A stretch of DNA of 64,000 nt from the NCBI GenBank assembly GCA_943369665.1, contig CALRNX020000005.1, positions 142,881 to 206,880 on the forward strand. The letters are read 5' to 3'. Origin of the DNA: UKL13-3 sp943369665. GTDB taxonomy: Bacteria; Bacteroidota; Bacteroidia; UKL13-3. The notes under the pieces are model-generated. The model was given only the letters and a program-made list of their open reading frames with translations. It was not told the DNA's origin and searched no databases. Made by a program: the position numbers and the translations under genes. Shown here piece after piece: positions 33,262 to 42,030 of the stretch (position 1 is its first letter; every line of letters starts with the position of its first letter).

Positions 33262-34947
33262 ATGACAAAGCGAAAAGACTTACACGCAGCAACCGGCAAT
33301 ACGTTGAGTTGCAAAGGATGGATACAAGAAGCAGCATTGCGCATGTTGCACAACAACCTCGACCCGGAAGTTGCTGAAAAACCAGAAGACCTTGTGGTTT
33401 ATGGTGGAATAGGAAAAGCCGCCCGCAACTGGGAGAGCTTTGACCTGATCGTAAAAGCACTGCAGGACCTTGAGGAAGATGAAACCTTATTGATCCAAAG
33501 CGGTAAACCGGTGGGAATTTTGCCCACGCATAAAGACGCTCCCCGCGTGATCATTTCGAATTCGATGTTGGTTCCAAAATGGGCCAACTGGGAAACCTTC
33601 CACGAGTTGGACAAAAAAGGGTTGATGATGTACGGTCAAATGACTGCCGGAAGCTGGATCTATATCGGCTCACAAGGAATTGTACAGGGAACCTATGAAA
33701 CCTTTGCCGAGGCTGCTCGCCAACATTTTAACGGAACGCTTAAAGGCACATTGACTGTTACTGCCGGTTTAGGTGGAATGGGCGGAGCACAACCGCTATC
33801 GGTAACAATGTGTGATGGTGTGTGTTTGGCTGCCGAAATGGTGGAATGGCGCATTAAAAAACGTATTGAAACGCGTTACCTCGATGTGATGAGCCGTGAT
33901 ATTGACCAGGCAATTGATATGGCCCTGAAAGCAAAAGCAGAGGGAAAACGTTTGTCAATTGGAGTGTTGTGTAATGTAATTGATTTATTGGAACGTTTAA
34001 TTGAACGCAATATCACCCCTGATTTGTTAACCGATCAAACATCAGCACACGACCCATTAAATGGCTATTATCCGGAAGGATTAGCAGAAGAGGTTGCTGA
34101 TCACATGCGCAAAACAGAACCGGATAAATACACTGAAAAATCGTTGGACACAATGGCTCATCATGTGAAGTTGATGTTGGAATTGCAAAAACGTGGCGCC
34201 ATTACGTTTGATTACGGAAACAACTTGCGAGGGCAAGCAAAGGATCAGCGAGGTGTAGAAAATGCATTCAATTTCCCGGGTTTTGTACCTGCATATATTC
34301 GTCCATTGTTCTGCGAAGGAAAAGGACCTTTCCGTTGGGTAGCGCTAAGTGGTGATCCCAATGATATTTATGTAACAGACCGTGTAATGAAAGAGTTATT
34401 CCCCGAAAACACTTCATTGCACCGTTGGTTGGATATGGCGCAAGAACGTATTGCCTTCCAAGGCTTGCCGGCACGTATTTGCTGGATCGGACAAGGTGAT
34501 CGGGAAAAAGCGGCATTGGCGTTTAACGAGTTGGTTCGTACCGGAAAAGTTAAAGGACCTATTGTGATTGGCCGCGATCATTTGGATACAGGCTCCGTAG
34601 CTTCACCTAACCGCGAAACAGAAGCCATGAAAGATGGTTCAGATGCCGTTGCTGATTGGCCGATATTAAACTCGTTGATTAATACAGCCGGAGGTGCAAG
34701 CTGGGTTTCCATTCACCATGGTGGTGGCGTTGGAATGGGTTACAGTATCCATGCGGGAATGGTTATCGTTGCCGATGGTACCGAAGATGCACAACGCAGG
34801 TTAAAACGCGTATTGCACAACGACCCGGCAATGGGCGTTATCCGCCACGCTGATGCGGGTTACGATATTGCCATCGATACTGCACGTAAACACCGATTGG
34901 ATATTAAAGAACGATTGAAAGACAAACCAGAAAAGCCTGCGTTTTAA
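33262..34947 (+). CDS. hutU: Urocanate hydratase
   Basis: A 561-residue cytosolic enzyme that hydrates urocanate to imidazolone propionate in histidine degradation, using tightly bound NAD. Family signatures include LSCKGWIQEAALRMLHNNLDPEVAE, YGGIGKAARNW, TAGLGGMGGAQPLSVTM (dinucleotide site), DQTSAHDPLNGYYP and NTAGGASWVSIHHGGGVGMGYSIHAG. Length fits the usual 555-560. A start at 33208 would add 18 unlikely residues and would cover the promoter element. No other hut gene is in the window. Confidence 0.93.
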   Translation: MTKRKDLHAATGNTLSCKGWIQEAALRMLHNNLDPEVAEKPEDLVVYGGIGKAARNWESFDLIVKALQDLEEDETLLIQSGKPVGILPTHKDAPRVIISNSMLVPKWANWETFHELDKKGLMMYGQMTAGSWIYIGSQGIVQGTYETFAEAARQHFNGTLKGTLTVTAGLGGMGGAQPLSVTMCDGVCLAAEMVEWRIKKRIETRYLDVMSRDIDQAIDMALKAKAEGKRLSIGVLCNVIDLLERLIERNITPDLLTDQTSAHDPLNGYYPEGLAEEVADHMRKTEPDKYTEKSLDTMAHHVKLMLELQKRGAITFDYGNNLRGQAKDQRGVENAFNFPGFVPAYIRPLFCEGKGPFRWVALSGDPNDIYVTDRVMKELFPENTSLHRWLDMAQERIAFQGLPARICWIGQGDREKAALAFNELVRTGKVKGPIVIGRDHLDTGSVASPNRETEAMKDGSDAVADWPILNSLINTAGGASWVSIHHGGGVGMGYSIHAGMVIVADGTEDAQRRLKRVLHNDPAMGVIRHADAGYDIAIDTARKHRLDIKERLKDKPEKPAF

Positions 34948-34967
34948 TCCTAACAATCGCGATAACG

Positions 34968-35003
34968 AAAAAATCCCGTTCAGTTTTTGAGCGGGATTTT
35001 TTT
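34968..35003. terminator. Bidirectional intrinsic terminator
   Basis: AAAAAATCCCG pairs with CGGGATTTTTT around a loop of about 10 bases. It has A-run and T-run flanks and serves the convergent hutU and alpha/beta hydrolase genes. Confidence 0.85.
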
Positions 35004-35023
35004 ATGCCGACTTTTCTGCTTTG

Positions 35024-35875
35024 TTATTTCGCAAAGCGATAGTCCATTCCATAAAAAGGCTCCGACAAATACTTGTCCACCGTGGTATTAAACAACGCTG
35101 GATTGAGCCTTGCCACACCATGCTTTTCATTCGGTAAAATGCACAAGTTGGCTTTCTGAATATTTTTGTAAATGAAAAATGTGTGCTCTTCTTTAATCAA
35201 ATCCCTGTCGGTAGACATTACCAATACCGGAACTTGAATGCTGTTTAATTGAGTGGCTGTAATATGTGGTTGAAACTCCATCAAACGATTGCGTTGTTGC
35301 TCCACCAACCAGTTTTTCGTTTTATCTTTTTTAAACAACATGCTGTCTGCTCTCACGCGTTCATTGTGGGCTTCAGCCACCGCATATGGGAATAACGCAT
35401 TGGTATCAGGTTCCATGTTCGCGCCAAAAGCCACAATCTTCTTTATATGCTCCGGGAAATATATCCCCATTAAAATCGCAATAATGCCTCCATCGCTTTT
35501 GCCAACGATATTTACAGAATCCAAACCCAGTTGCTCAATAAACGCCTTCATATCGCGCGCTTGCTGGATGTAGGTTAAAGAATCCGTTCCTAACTCCGAC
35601 TTCCCTCTTCCCCGGCAATCAATGGAATAAACCTTGTACTTTTTTGAGAAGTATTCAATCTGTGGTGCCCAACCTTTTGTTGGTGTTGAGTTGCCGTGAA
35701 TGAGTAATAAGGGTTTTCCCGTTCCATACACCTCATAATAATGATTTGCTCCATTCAACAGGATATACTTTCCGGCTTCTTTGTTATCGCCATATGGAAT
35801 AACCGTTTGTGCGCAGATGGTTGTTACCCAACAAAGTTGTAGCGCTATAAGCGCGAGCTTGTTCATTTTTTTCAT
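35024..35875 (-). CDS. Exported alpha/beta-fold hydrolase
   Basis: A 283-residue protein with a signal peptide (MKKMNKLALIALQLCWVTTICAQ). Alpha/beta hydrolase features: oxyanion HGNSTPTKGW, nucleophile elbow VGKSDGG (Ser), an acid in STDRD and a terminal His (NEKHGVAR). The start is the ATG at 35875; longer reading lies within the adjacent methyltransferase. The substrate is unknown. It follows the methyltransferase gene (28-base gap) on the same strand. Confidence 0.85.
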   Translation of the reverse strand: MKKMNKLALIALQLCWVTTICAQTVIPYGDNKEAGKYILLNGANHYYEVYGTGKPLLLIHGNSTPTKGWAPQIEYFSKKYKVYSIDCRGRGKSELGTDSLTYIQQARDMKAFIEQLGLDSVNIVGKSDGGIIAILMGIYFPEHIKKIVAFGANMEPDTNALFPYAVAEAHNERVRADSMLFKKDKTKNWLVEQQRNRLMEFQPHITATQLNSIQVPVLVMSTDRDLIKEEHTFFIYKNIQKANLCILPNEKHGVARLNPALFNTTVDKYLSEPFYGMDYRFAK

Positions 35876-35903
35876 ATTCAGTTTGTTCTTGGCTGTCATT
35901 CGG

Positions 35904-36704
35904 TTAGTTTTTGGTGGCGGTGATTGCATAAACCATTGGTATTTTATCATCCAGGTGTTTGATCCGGTATTTTTTCGACTCAAATTCCACCATCCCTCTA
36001 AAACAATTGTATGGGGAATAATCAAACTCATCAAATGAACATATGCTCAGCTTCGCTTTTATCAAACTGTTGATGACTTCGCTTAAGCCATGATTCCAAC
36101 TAACGTACTCAAAACTTATCTCCGCATTTCTATCGGTATATGTTCCGCTCTGAGTTTCGATAATGGCTCCTGAGTTAAAATACCGGTAACCAATTTTATC
36201 AAAATCATCATCGAACATCCAAACCACCGGATGAAACTCTACAAATACAAATTTCCCCGCTGGTTTTAAATATGTTGACACAATAGATGCCCATTTATCC
36301 AGGTCGGGAAGCCAGCCAATGGTTCCATAACTGGTAAACACAATATCAAACTGCTCATCCAGGTGATTGGGTAAATCATAAATATCGCAGCAAATAAAGC
36401 GGGCATGTGCACCCGTTTGTTGCGCCAACACCTTTGCACTCTCGATTGACTTGTCCGATAGATCCACTCCGGTTACCCTTGCGCCTAATCTCTGCAGGGA
36501 AATGGTATCCTGTCCGAAGTGACATTGAAGGTGCAAAATACTTTTACCGGTAATGTCTCCTAATAATTCCAGTTCTATGCCGTTTAAAGACGTGGCGCCA
36601 TTTATAAAGCCCGGCACATCATAAAATTCAGAGGTTAAGTGCACTCCTGTTCTTGCATTCCAGGCCTCTTTGTTAATTGCCAAATAATCTTTTTCGTTTG
36701 TCAT
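35904..36704 (-). CDS. Class I SAM-dependent methyltransferase
   Basis: A 266-residue soluble protein. Motif I is ILHLQCHFGQDTISLQRLGA, followed by ARVTGVDLSDKSIE (motif II acid) and FDIVFTSYGTIGW (motif IV). The substrate is not evident. It lies 30 bases after the DinB-like gene on the same strand and is the last-but-one gene of the long minus-strand run. Confidence 0.88.
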   Translation of the reverse strand: MTNEKDYLAINKEAWNARTGVHLTSEFYDVPGFINGATSLNGIELELLGDITGKSILHLQCHFGQDTISLQRLGARVTGVDLSDKSIESAKVLAQQTGAHARFICCDIYDLPNHLDEQFDIVFTSYGTIGWLPDLDKWASIVSTYLKPAGKFVFVEFHPVVWMFDDDFDKIGYRYFNSGAIIETQSGTYTDRNAEISFEYVSWNHGLSEVINSLIKAKLSICSFDEFDYSPYNCFRGMVEFESKKYRIKHLDDKIPMVYAITATKN

Positions 36705-36734
36705 TGTTTTTTTTTCTAAACGTTAATCGTTGAA

Positions 36735-37205
36735 TTATACCTGGCTCTGTACGATCTTTTTAATCAACACAATTTGTCCCAGGTGATAATGCATATGTTC
36801 AATATTGCCATGAAGGTTGCGGAAATAATTGCCATATTTTTCATTGGTAAAATCTTCCAGCAATATACTATCAGGCAGTTGTTCAATCAGCTTCGCCAGC
36901 TGCTCTGCTCTTATCCATGCCTGCTCTTGTAATTGTTCCCAATCCTGCTGAGATTGTATTGGAGGATGAGCAAAACTCAGCTCATCTTTCGCATTTAAGG
37001 GTTTGCCTTGCAATACTTCCAGTTGTGCATTTACATAATAAGATACATGCCAAAAAAGCGTTGCAATGGTATTAAATTGATACGCCTTGGTGAGTGCTTG
37101 TTGCCATGTTACGTCTTTGAGCGCATCTTGCAAATTGGACCATGTCCAGTTTTTTCCAAAGTGAACATCACGAAGATGTTTGGCTATGTTTTGTGTTATG
37201 CTCAT
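36735..37205 (-). CDS. DinB-superfamily protein
   Basis: A 156-residue four-helix-bundle protein of the DinB/YfiT type. The metal ligands are visible as FWHVSYY (about residue 51) and IEHMHYHLGQI near the C-terminus. Such proteins include thiol-dependent transferases such as bacillithiol S-transferase; the actual reaction is unknown. It sits in a run of small one-domain genes typical of resistance/detoxification arrays. Confidence 0.88.
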   Translation of the reverse strand: MSITQNIAKHLRDVHFGKNWTWSNLQDALKDVTWQQALTKAYQFNTIATLFWHVSYYVNAQLEVLQGKPLNAKDELSFAHPPIQSQQDWEQLQEQAWIRAEQLAKLIEQLPDSILLEDFTNEKYGNYFRNLHGNIEHMHYHLGQIVLIKKIVQSQV

Positions 37206-37217
37206 TATGTTTGTTTT

Positions 37218-37646
37218 TTATTTCCACAATAATACCGCTACTCCCAACACGATAAAAGCAGACCCAATTGCCAACTTTGGAGTAAACGGCTCTCCTAAAA
37301 AAGTTACCGCCAATAAAATCGTCACCACAATGCTTCCCCTTTCAATTGCTGAGATAACCGACACGTTCCCGATATCGATTGCCTTGTAATAAAAGATCCA
37401 ACAAAACCCGGTTGTAATACCCGATAGCAGCAAATAGACAACGGTTTTGTTACTTAGCTGCAGTGGCTCCTTGTGTCCTTTTTCTATAAACAGGTTTACC
37501 AATACGATGACAAAAACGATCGCAATCCTGATCACCAAACCTAATTCGGTATTGATGCTGCTAATGCTGGTCTTAACAAAAATGGCGGTGATGCCTGCCA
37601 GTATTGTTGCTATCAATGCATATATGATCCAGATAGGAACGCCCAT
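37218..37646 (-). CDS. Single-domain EamA/DMT transporter
   Basis: A 142-residue protein with five predicted membrane segments and one EamA domain (IYALIATILAGITAIFVK ... ERGSIVVTILLAVTFLGEPFTPKLAIGSAFIVLGVAVLL). Half-size members dimerise to form the ten-segment pore. The substrate is unknown. It ends the gap between the GNAT at 37648 (1-base gap) and DinB (12 bases), so it is part of the same operon-like array. Confidence 0.88.
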   Translation of the reverse strand: MGVPIWIIYALIATILAGITAIFVKTSISSINTELGLVIRIAIVFVIVLVNLFIEKGHKEPLQLSNKTVVYLLLSGITTGFCWIFYYKAIDIGNVSVISAIERGSIVVTILLAVTFLGEPFTPKLAIGSAFIVLGVAVLLWK

Positions 37647-37647
37647 T

Positions 37648-38214
37648 TTATTTTATTGTGGTGTAAAAGTCCTCTTTTGAAATTCGATAAATATTTACCG
37701 GGTCTCCTTTGCTTTCAGTTGTTTTGTCTAGCTTCATTCCGTTGGCCAAGGCAACTCTTGCCGAAGCATCATTGTGTATATGAATGGTTGAAATAAGCGA
37801 GTCGCGCAAGTTGTTTTCAAACGCAAAATGCTTGCATTTACTTGCTGCTTCAAGAGCATAGCCCTTTCCCCTGTGCTCCGGCATAAGCGAATAGCCGATC
37901 TCTAATTCTTCCTGGTCATCAATCGTTTGAATGAGCAAGCCACATTGTCCCACAAGTTCGTTGCTGTGTTTATCAATCAGCGCATTCATTCCACCAAGTC
38001 CGTTTTTGTAGCGATTAAATACACGCCCAAACCAGGTCTTACAATACTCATAAGGATCGGCTGCCGCCAATTCCTGTTGTGTAAAAATATACTTAACCGA
38101 ATCGGGGTATTGGCAAAACCGCAACCAGGTGTCAAAATCGGCTTCTGTTATAGGCCTGAAAATGAGCCGTTCGGTTTCTTGGCCCTCCAACGAATATTTA
38201 AATGTAGTGTCCAT
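37648..38214 (-). CDS. GNAT acetyltransferase (RimJ/RimL type)
   Basis: A 188-residue acetyltransferase. RimJ/RimL-like opening (TERLIFRPITEADFDTW) and acetyl-CoA site (GYSLMPEHRGKGYALEAASKCKHFAF), then NDASARVALANGMKL. The acceptor is unknown. One of five GNAT genes in this 5-kb run, spaced 20 bases from the next. Confidence 0.88.
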   Translation of the reverse strand: MDTTFKYSLEGQETERLIFRPITEADFDTWLRFCQYPDSVKYIFTQQELAAADPYEYCKTWFGRVFNRYKNGLGGMNALIDKHSNELVGQCGLLIQTIDDQEELEIGYSLMPEHRGKGYALEAASKCKHFAFENNLRDSLISTIHIHNDASARVALANGMKLDKTTESKGDPVNIYRISKEDFYTTIK

Positions 38215-38234
38215 ATTTGCGCATTGTATTGTTT

Positions 38235-38705
38235 TTAATCTATTGTTTTGAATCGTTTCTCGCGATAAGGTGTATATCCTTTTTGCAAGAAAAAGTTTGC
38301 CGCAACGTTATTGATATGCAAATGATCCAACTCTATCCGGTTAACCGATAGCTCCTTGGCCAAGGATTCCACTTTGTCTAGTAACAACGACCCCACTCCT
38401 GTTTGCCGATGGTTTTTAGCTACCACAATCTGATCGATATGTAATAGTTTGTATGCATAATGAAAAGCATTCTCTGGAACCTCTTTGATCAATACCAATA
38501 CATAGGCAATCGTTTCTCCATTGAGCTGCGCAACAAAAACCCGGCACATTTCGTCCGATAACATTTTCTCCATTGCTGCTGCTATTCCTTCCTTTTCATA
38601 CGTTTTGTAAACCGATGGCAGCAATCTTGCATGCAGGTTCTGAACCTCTTCAATCAACGGTGCTATTAACCTAACCTCTTTCCTTTCTGTTATTGTTATA
38701 TCCAT
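38235..38705 (-). CDS. GNAT acetyltransferase
   Basis: A 156-residue GNAT with the acetyl-CoA loop in LHIDQIVVAKNHRQTGVGSLLLDKVESLAKE and a terminal AANFFLQKGYTPYREKRF. The acceptor is unknown. It is not a close paralogue of its GNAT neighbours, which suggests separate recruitment rather than recent tandem duplication. Confidence 0.87.
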   Translation of the reverse strand: MDITITERKEVRLIAPLIEEVQNLHARLLPSVYKTYEKEGIAAAMEKMLSDEMCRVFVAQLNGETIAYVLVLIKEVPENAFHYAYKLLHIDQIVVAKNHRQTGVGSLLLDKVESLAKELSVNRIELDHLHINNVAANFFLQKGYTPYREKRFKTID

Positions 38706-38728
38706 TATTTAACTTCTGTTGCGTAAAT

Positions 38729-39439
38729 CTATCCGACATTGTTAACCACCAATAATGCTTCCTCGCTATTATTTAATTCTCCGATCAATTTGCCTTCTTT
38801 GTCCCAATAAGCACTTTTCCCTCTTGATGGTATTTGATAACAAACCCCGGCATAGTTTGCGATCAAAACCCCCATCTTATACTTTCGGGCATAGTGGCTC
38901 AATTGTTTGTATGCTTCTTCTATTCCTGTTGGTGTGGAGTAAAAAATGCCTGCTGCATATAATGTAGCCTTTCGTTTGCTTGCTGCTTCCGGATGTAAAG
39001 GGTTTGTTATGTCTGCACAAATTGCCAGTGCAATTTTCTCCTCACCTAAAATCACCAACGGGTCGTGTTCAAAGCTTGCTGCAAAAAATTTCTCTTCGCC
39101 ACCATGTAAATATTGTTTGGTATAAATGGATACTTCTCCTTCAGGAGAAAAGATAAATGAACCAATATACAACCTTGAACCTATTCGAATAGGTGCGCCT
39201 GCAATGATTAGCATTTTGTAGCGAACCGCCAACCCAACAAGATCTGCAAGCCTTGGATCATTCTGCTCAAAAGCCAGTGTTTCTGCCATCTCCAGTTCAT
39301 ATCCGGTTAATGACATTTCGGGAAACAAAAGCAGCGAGACTCCTTGTTTTGCGGCAGCTTCAATCATCCGGATATGGTTCCGGATATTGGCTGCCGTATT
39401 CTGTGGAATTGTTTGTATTTGTGCTGCTGCTATTCTCAT
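38729..39439 (-). CDS. Carbon-nitrogen hydrolase (nitrilase superfamily)
   Basis: A 236-residue amidase-type enzyme. The Glu-Lys-Cys triad is visible: LLFPEMSLTGYE, YTKQYLHGGEEKFF, and LAICADITNP with Cys. Start at the ATG at 39439 gives an ATGA overlap with the upstream GNAT stop; four residues earlier (39451) is possible. The substrate is unknown. It is within the GNAT-rich array. Confidence 0.87.
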   Translation of the reverse strand: MRIAAAQIQTIPQNTAANIRNHIRMIEAAAKQGVSLLLFPEMSLTGYELEMAETLAFEQNDPRLADLVGLAVRYKMLIIAGAPIRIGSRLYIGSFIFSPEGEVSIYTKQYLHGGEEKFFAASFEHDPLVILGEEKIALAICADITNPLHPEAASKRKATLYAAGIFYSTPTGIEEAYKQLSHYARKYKMGVLIANYAGVCYQIPSRGKSAYWDKEGKLIGELNNSEEALLVVNNVG

Positions 39440-39891
39440 TTTTCGCTCCATTTAACCAAAACCGCTCGGATCATTTCGGTATCTATTCTTTTATCGTGCA
39501 ATATTTCCATTCCTTGTTTAACATAAAAAGACATGGGCGATTGGTAATATTCGCCACCGGCTTTTACATCTTCGTTATGATCAATCACCCAGCCGTAAAA
39601 TTCCTTATGGTCTTGTTTTAGTTTATTCATTAATAACGTCCCAAAGCCTTTTCCCTGGGCGCCTTTCGACACAATGATCGAAAACCGTATTTGTGCATCC
39701 TTCTCAAACCAAACAGCCCAGGCCAGTACCTTTTTTGTTTCATCTTCGATCAGGTAGTGCTCGTAGTTTTCAACACCTTCCAACAACAAAGCAAACCTGT
39801 CTTTGAGTTTCACAGGATACTCATCGTTCCACAATTTGTCAATAGCTGAAAATTGTGTTGGGGATAATCTTTGGGTCTTAATAATATTCAT
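39436..39891 (-). CDS. GNAT acetyltransferase
   Basis: A 151-residue GNAT with acetyl-CoA loop RFSIIVSKGAQGKGFGTLLMNKLKQ and an unusual DHNEDVKAGGEYYQSPMSFYVKQGMEIL C-terminal half. The acceptor is unknown. It overlaps the nitrilase-like gene by 4 bases (ATGA) and follows the next GNAT with a 1-base gap. Confidence 0.87.
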   Translation of the reverse strand: MNIIKTQRLSPTQFSAIDKLWNDEYPVKLKDRFALLLEGVENYEHYLIEDETKKVLAWAVWFEKDAQIRFSIIVSKGAQGKGFGTLLMNKLKQDHKEFYGWVIDHNEDVKAGGEYYQSPMSFYVKQGMEILHDKRIDTEMIRAVLVKWSEK

Positions 39892-39892
39892 C

Positions 39893-40429
39893 TTACCTAT
39901 TGTTTTGCAACCATTCCTCTTTTGTAATTTTTAGCCAATCGCAAAGGATATCTTTCCAATAAAACTGTTCAACAAACGTTAATCCGCATTTTTCGAGCGC
40001 CTTGCGTGATTGGGTATTGTGCACATTGGCGCTGCCTATTATTTCGGTTAATTGCATTTCTTCAAAACCATATTTTATCGCTGCTTTAGCTGATTCCGTT
40101 GCGTAACCCTTTCCCCAATATTTTTGATTGAGCCGATATCCAACATCATGAAAATGCGTGTGGTTATTTTCAACCTCTGTTATAAACTTCAATCCTGCCC
40201 AGCCGATAACTTTACCGGAAGCCTTTTCCATAACTGCCCAACGCCCAATGCCATGATCAATATATTGCTGACGGATATTTGCAATATACCCACGCACCTG
40301 CTCAATATCTGTAACCGGATTATTCCCCAGGTATCTGTGTACCTCAGGATTTGAGTCCATTTCAAACATGTCTTCATCGTCCGTGGGAAGGAATTCTCTT
40401 AAGATCAATCTTTCTGTTTCTATTTTCAT
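39893..40429 (-). CDS. GNAT acetyltransferase (RimJ/RimL type)
   Basis: A 178-residue GNAT with the RimJ/RimL opening (ETERLILREFLPTDDEDMFEM) and acetyl-CoA region (HDVGYRLNQKYWGKGYATESAKAAIKYG), then NTQSRKALEKCGL. The acceptor is unknown. Its start overlaps the stop of the upstream interrupted GNAT by 4 bases, indicating translational coupling in the intact ancestor. Confidence 0.88.
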   Translation of the reverse strand: MKIETERLILREFLPTDDEDMFEMDSNPEVHRYLGNNPVTDIEQVRGYIANIRQQYIDHGIGRWAVMEKASGKVIGWAGLKFITEVENNHTHFHDVGYRLNQKYWGKGYATESAKAAIKYGFEEMQLTEIIGSANVHNTQSRKALEKCGLTFVEQFYWKDILCDWLKITKEEWLQNNR

Positions 40430-40902
40430 TTCGTTATAAATTTACGATATGTTGGTTCTTTGTGAAGAACAAAGCCTTCTTGTTTGTAAACCAGTTCTCC
40501 TTCGGCTGTTGCATGCAACTCAAACCCTTCAACACCCAGCTTTGACGCCTCCTCTATCAAGGCGTTCAATATTCCGCTGCAAACACCCTTTCTTCGGTGT
40601 GCCGGAACTGTGTACATATTCATAATATACCCCCATTTGCCGGAAAGGTTTACAAAGTTTCCCGGCTTATCCTGCAAGTGTACCGAACCGATTCCGGCTA
40701 CTTCTTCTTCGTGTTTTGCAATAAAAGAAATACAACGATTGTCTTTTGTTGCTTTCGCAAAATACGTTGTTAACTGTTGCCTCAGCGCGTCAATCTTGCT
40801 TTCTTGTGGTTCGCTCGCCTATTCCCTTGCAAAAGCTATTCTGTTTTCCACCAAAATAACAAGATCTTTTAGGGTTGCCTTATGATAGGTAATTATACTC
40901 AT
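40426..40902 (-). pseudogene. GNAT acetyltransferase interrupted by an in-frame TAG
   Basis: Read from the ATG at 40902, this frame gives MSIITYHKATLKDLVILVENRIAFARE and then TAG at 40821-40819. It continues in frame as a normal GNAT through YIMNMYTVPAHRRKGVCSGIL (acetyl-CoA loop) to the stop at 40426, for 158 codons in all. Apart from codon 28, the frame is intact, so this is a single nonsense change (one base from CAG, AAG, GAG, TGG and others) or a sequencing error. A shortened product might start at the internal ATG at 40677, but it would lack the N-terminal beta-strands. Confidence 0.8.
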
Positions 40903-40919
40903 TACGGTTGCTTTCCTTT

Positions 40920-41267
40920 TTACAAAATGGTTATTCTGTCTTTATTCGTTGTCGGTTGCGAGATCACTAAAAACTCGATCGACTCTTCGCTTTTGTTCTC
41001 CAAAAAATGTTTGCGCCTGTTTTCGATCATAATTCCTTCTTGTTCTTTTACCTCAACGACTTCTTCTTCTATATAAAATGTTGCTACTCCTTTTAACATA
41101 AAAAAGAACTGGTTCGCATTCTGATGATAATGTAATTGCTCTCTTGCTCCAGATGGCATTTGTTCCTGCTTCACAGAGAGCCCCTCTGTATCATTCAACA
41201 CCCAGCATGAACAGTTGGCTCCCCACATATAATTAGGAGCATTCTTCTTACTTATCAGTCCTGTCAT
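40920..41267 (-). CDS. Cupin-domain protein
   Basis: A 115-residue single cupin with the metal-ligand motif HYHQNANQFFFMLKG and the second half GIMIENRRKHFLENKSEE. The function is unknown; small cupins often bind a sugar or metal-ligand compound. It lies between the flavin-binding gene (12-base gap) and the interrupted GNAT (17-base gap). Confidence 0.85.
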   Translation of the reverse strand: MTGLISKKNAPNYMWGANCSCWVLNDTEGLSVKQEQMPSGAREQLHYHQNANQFFFMLKGVATFYIEEEVVEVKEQEGIMIENRRKHFLENKSEESIEFLVISQPTTNKDRITIL

Positions 41268-41279
41268 TATACTTATTGG

Positions 41280-41957
41280 TTAATTCAATTCCGATTTGTT
41301 TCTTGTCACAAAATCTGTAACACTTTTAGTTAATGGTAAATTGCCATTAAACTTTTCATCCGCAATGGGTGTTGATGCTACTATCGATAGCGGAACCACC
41401 CCGGACCAGACTTCATTATCCATCTCATCATCTCCCATTGGACCCACATTTCGCAGTTTTGCCGAAGCACTTTCGATCTGAAACCTGACAACCATTGTTG
41501 CTTTAAGTTCCTGCTCTGTTCCCACCGGTACTTCATCCCACCGCCCTTCAATGATATTATCCGTAATCACTTTCAAGCCTTCCATTCGTTCCGTTTCGTC
41601 TGTTAACACCTCTGCTTTGCCAAACAATACAACTGATCGATAATTTACCGAGGTATGAAACAATGAACGCGCCAGAACCAAACCATCCAAATGTGTGACC
41701 GAAATACAACTTGTTTGGCCGGCAACAAGTTGGTTTAACACAAAATTTTTGGTGGAACCATGCAGGTAAATTGCATCGTCTTTTCTTCCGTATGCAGTTG
41801 GTACCATCATTGGCATCCCTTCATGCACTACCGCCACATGACACAAAAACCCAGCATCTAAAATTGCATAAACAGTTTCTGCATCATTCATTTCTCGTTT
41901 CACCCCTCTTACAACTTTGTTAAACCTCATTCTTGTATTGCTTATTGATTCCATCAA
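41280..41957 (-). CDS. Pyridoxamine 5'-phosphate oxidase-like flavin-binding protein
   Basis: A 225-residue split-barrel protein (COG3467 type). Features: ETVYAILDAGFLCHVAVVHEGMPMMVPTAYGRKDDAIYLHGSTKN at the N-terminal half and SYRSVVLFGKAEVL-like strand further on. It probably binds FMN or a related cofactor. It is the first gene of the minus-strand array and lies back-to-back (73-base gap) with a MocR-type regulator, as is common for MocR-controlled genes. Confidence 0.87.
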   Translation of the reverse strand: MMESISNTRMRFNKVVRGVKREMNDAETVYAILDAGFLCHVAVVHEGMPMMVPTAYGRKDDAIYLHGSTKNFVLNQLVAGQTSCISVTHLDGLVLARSLFHTSVNYRSVVLFGKAEVLTDETERMEGLKVITDNIIEGRWDEVPVGTEQELKATMVVRFQIESASAKLRNVGPMGDDEMDNEVWSGVVPLSIVASTPIADEKFNGNLPLTKSVTDFVTRNKSELN

Positions 41958-41965
41958 ATTTGGTG

Positions 41966-41994
41966 ATTTGTATAATTAGTGTACAGATACAAAT
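41966..41994. promoter_or_regulatory. Candidate MocR operator
   Basis: ATTTGTAT (41966-41973) and ATACAAAT (41987-41994) form a perfect 8-base inverted repeat. GATACA also occurs twice in direct orientation at 41986 and 42010. The 73-base divergent spacer would place the regulator between both promoters. Site function is inferred from position. Confidence 0.45.
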
Positions 41995-42030
41995 TTGTTT
42001 TTTTTAACCGATACAGTTAGTTTTGGTTAG

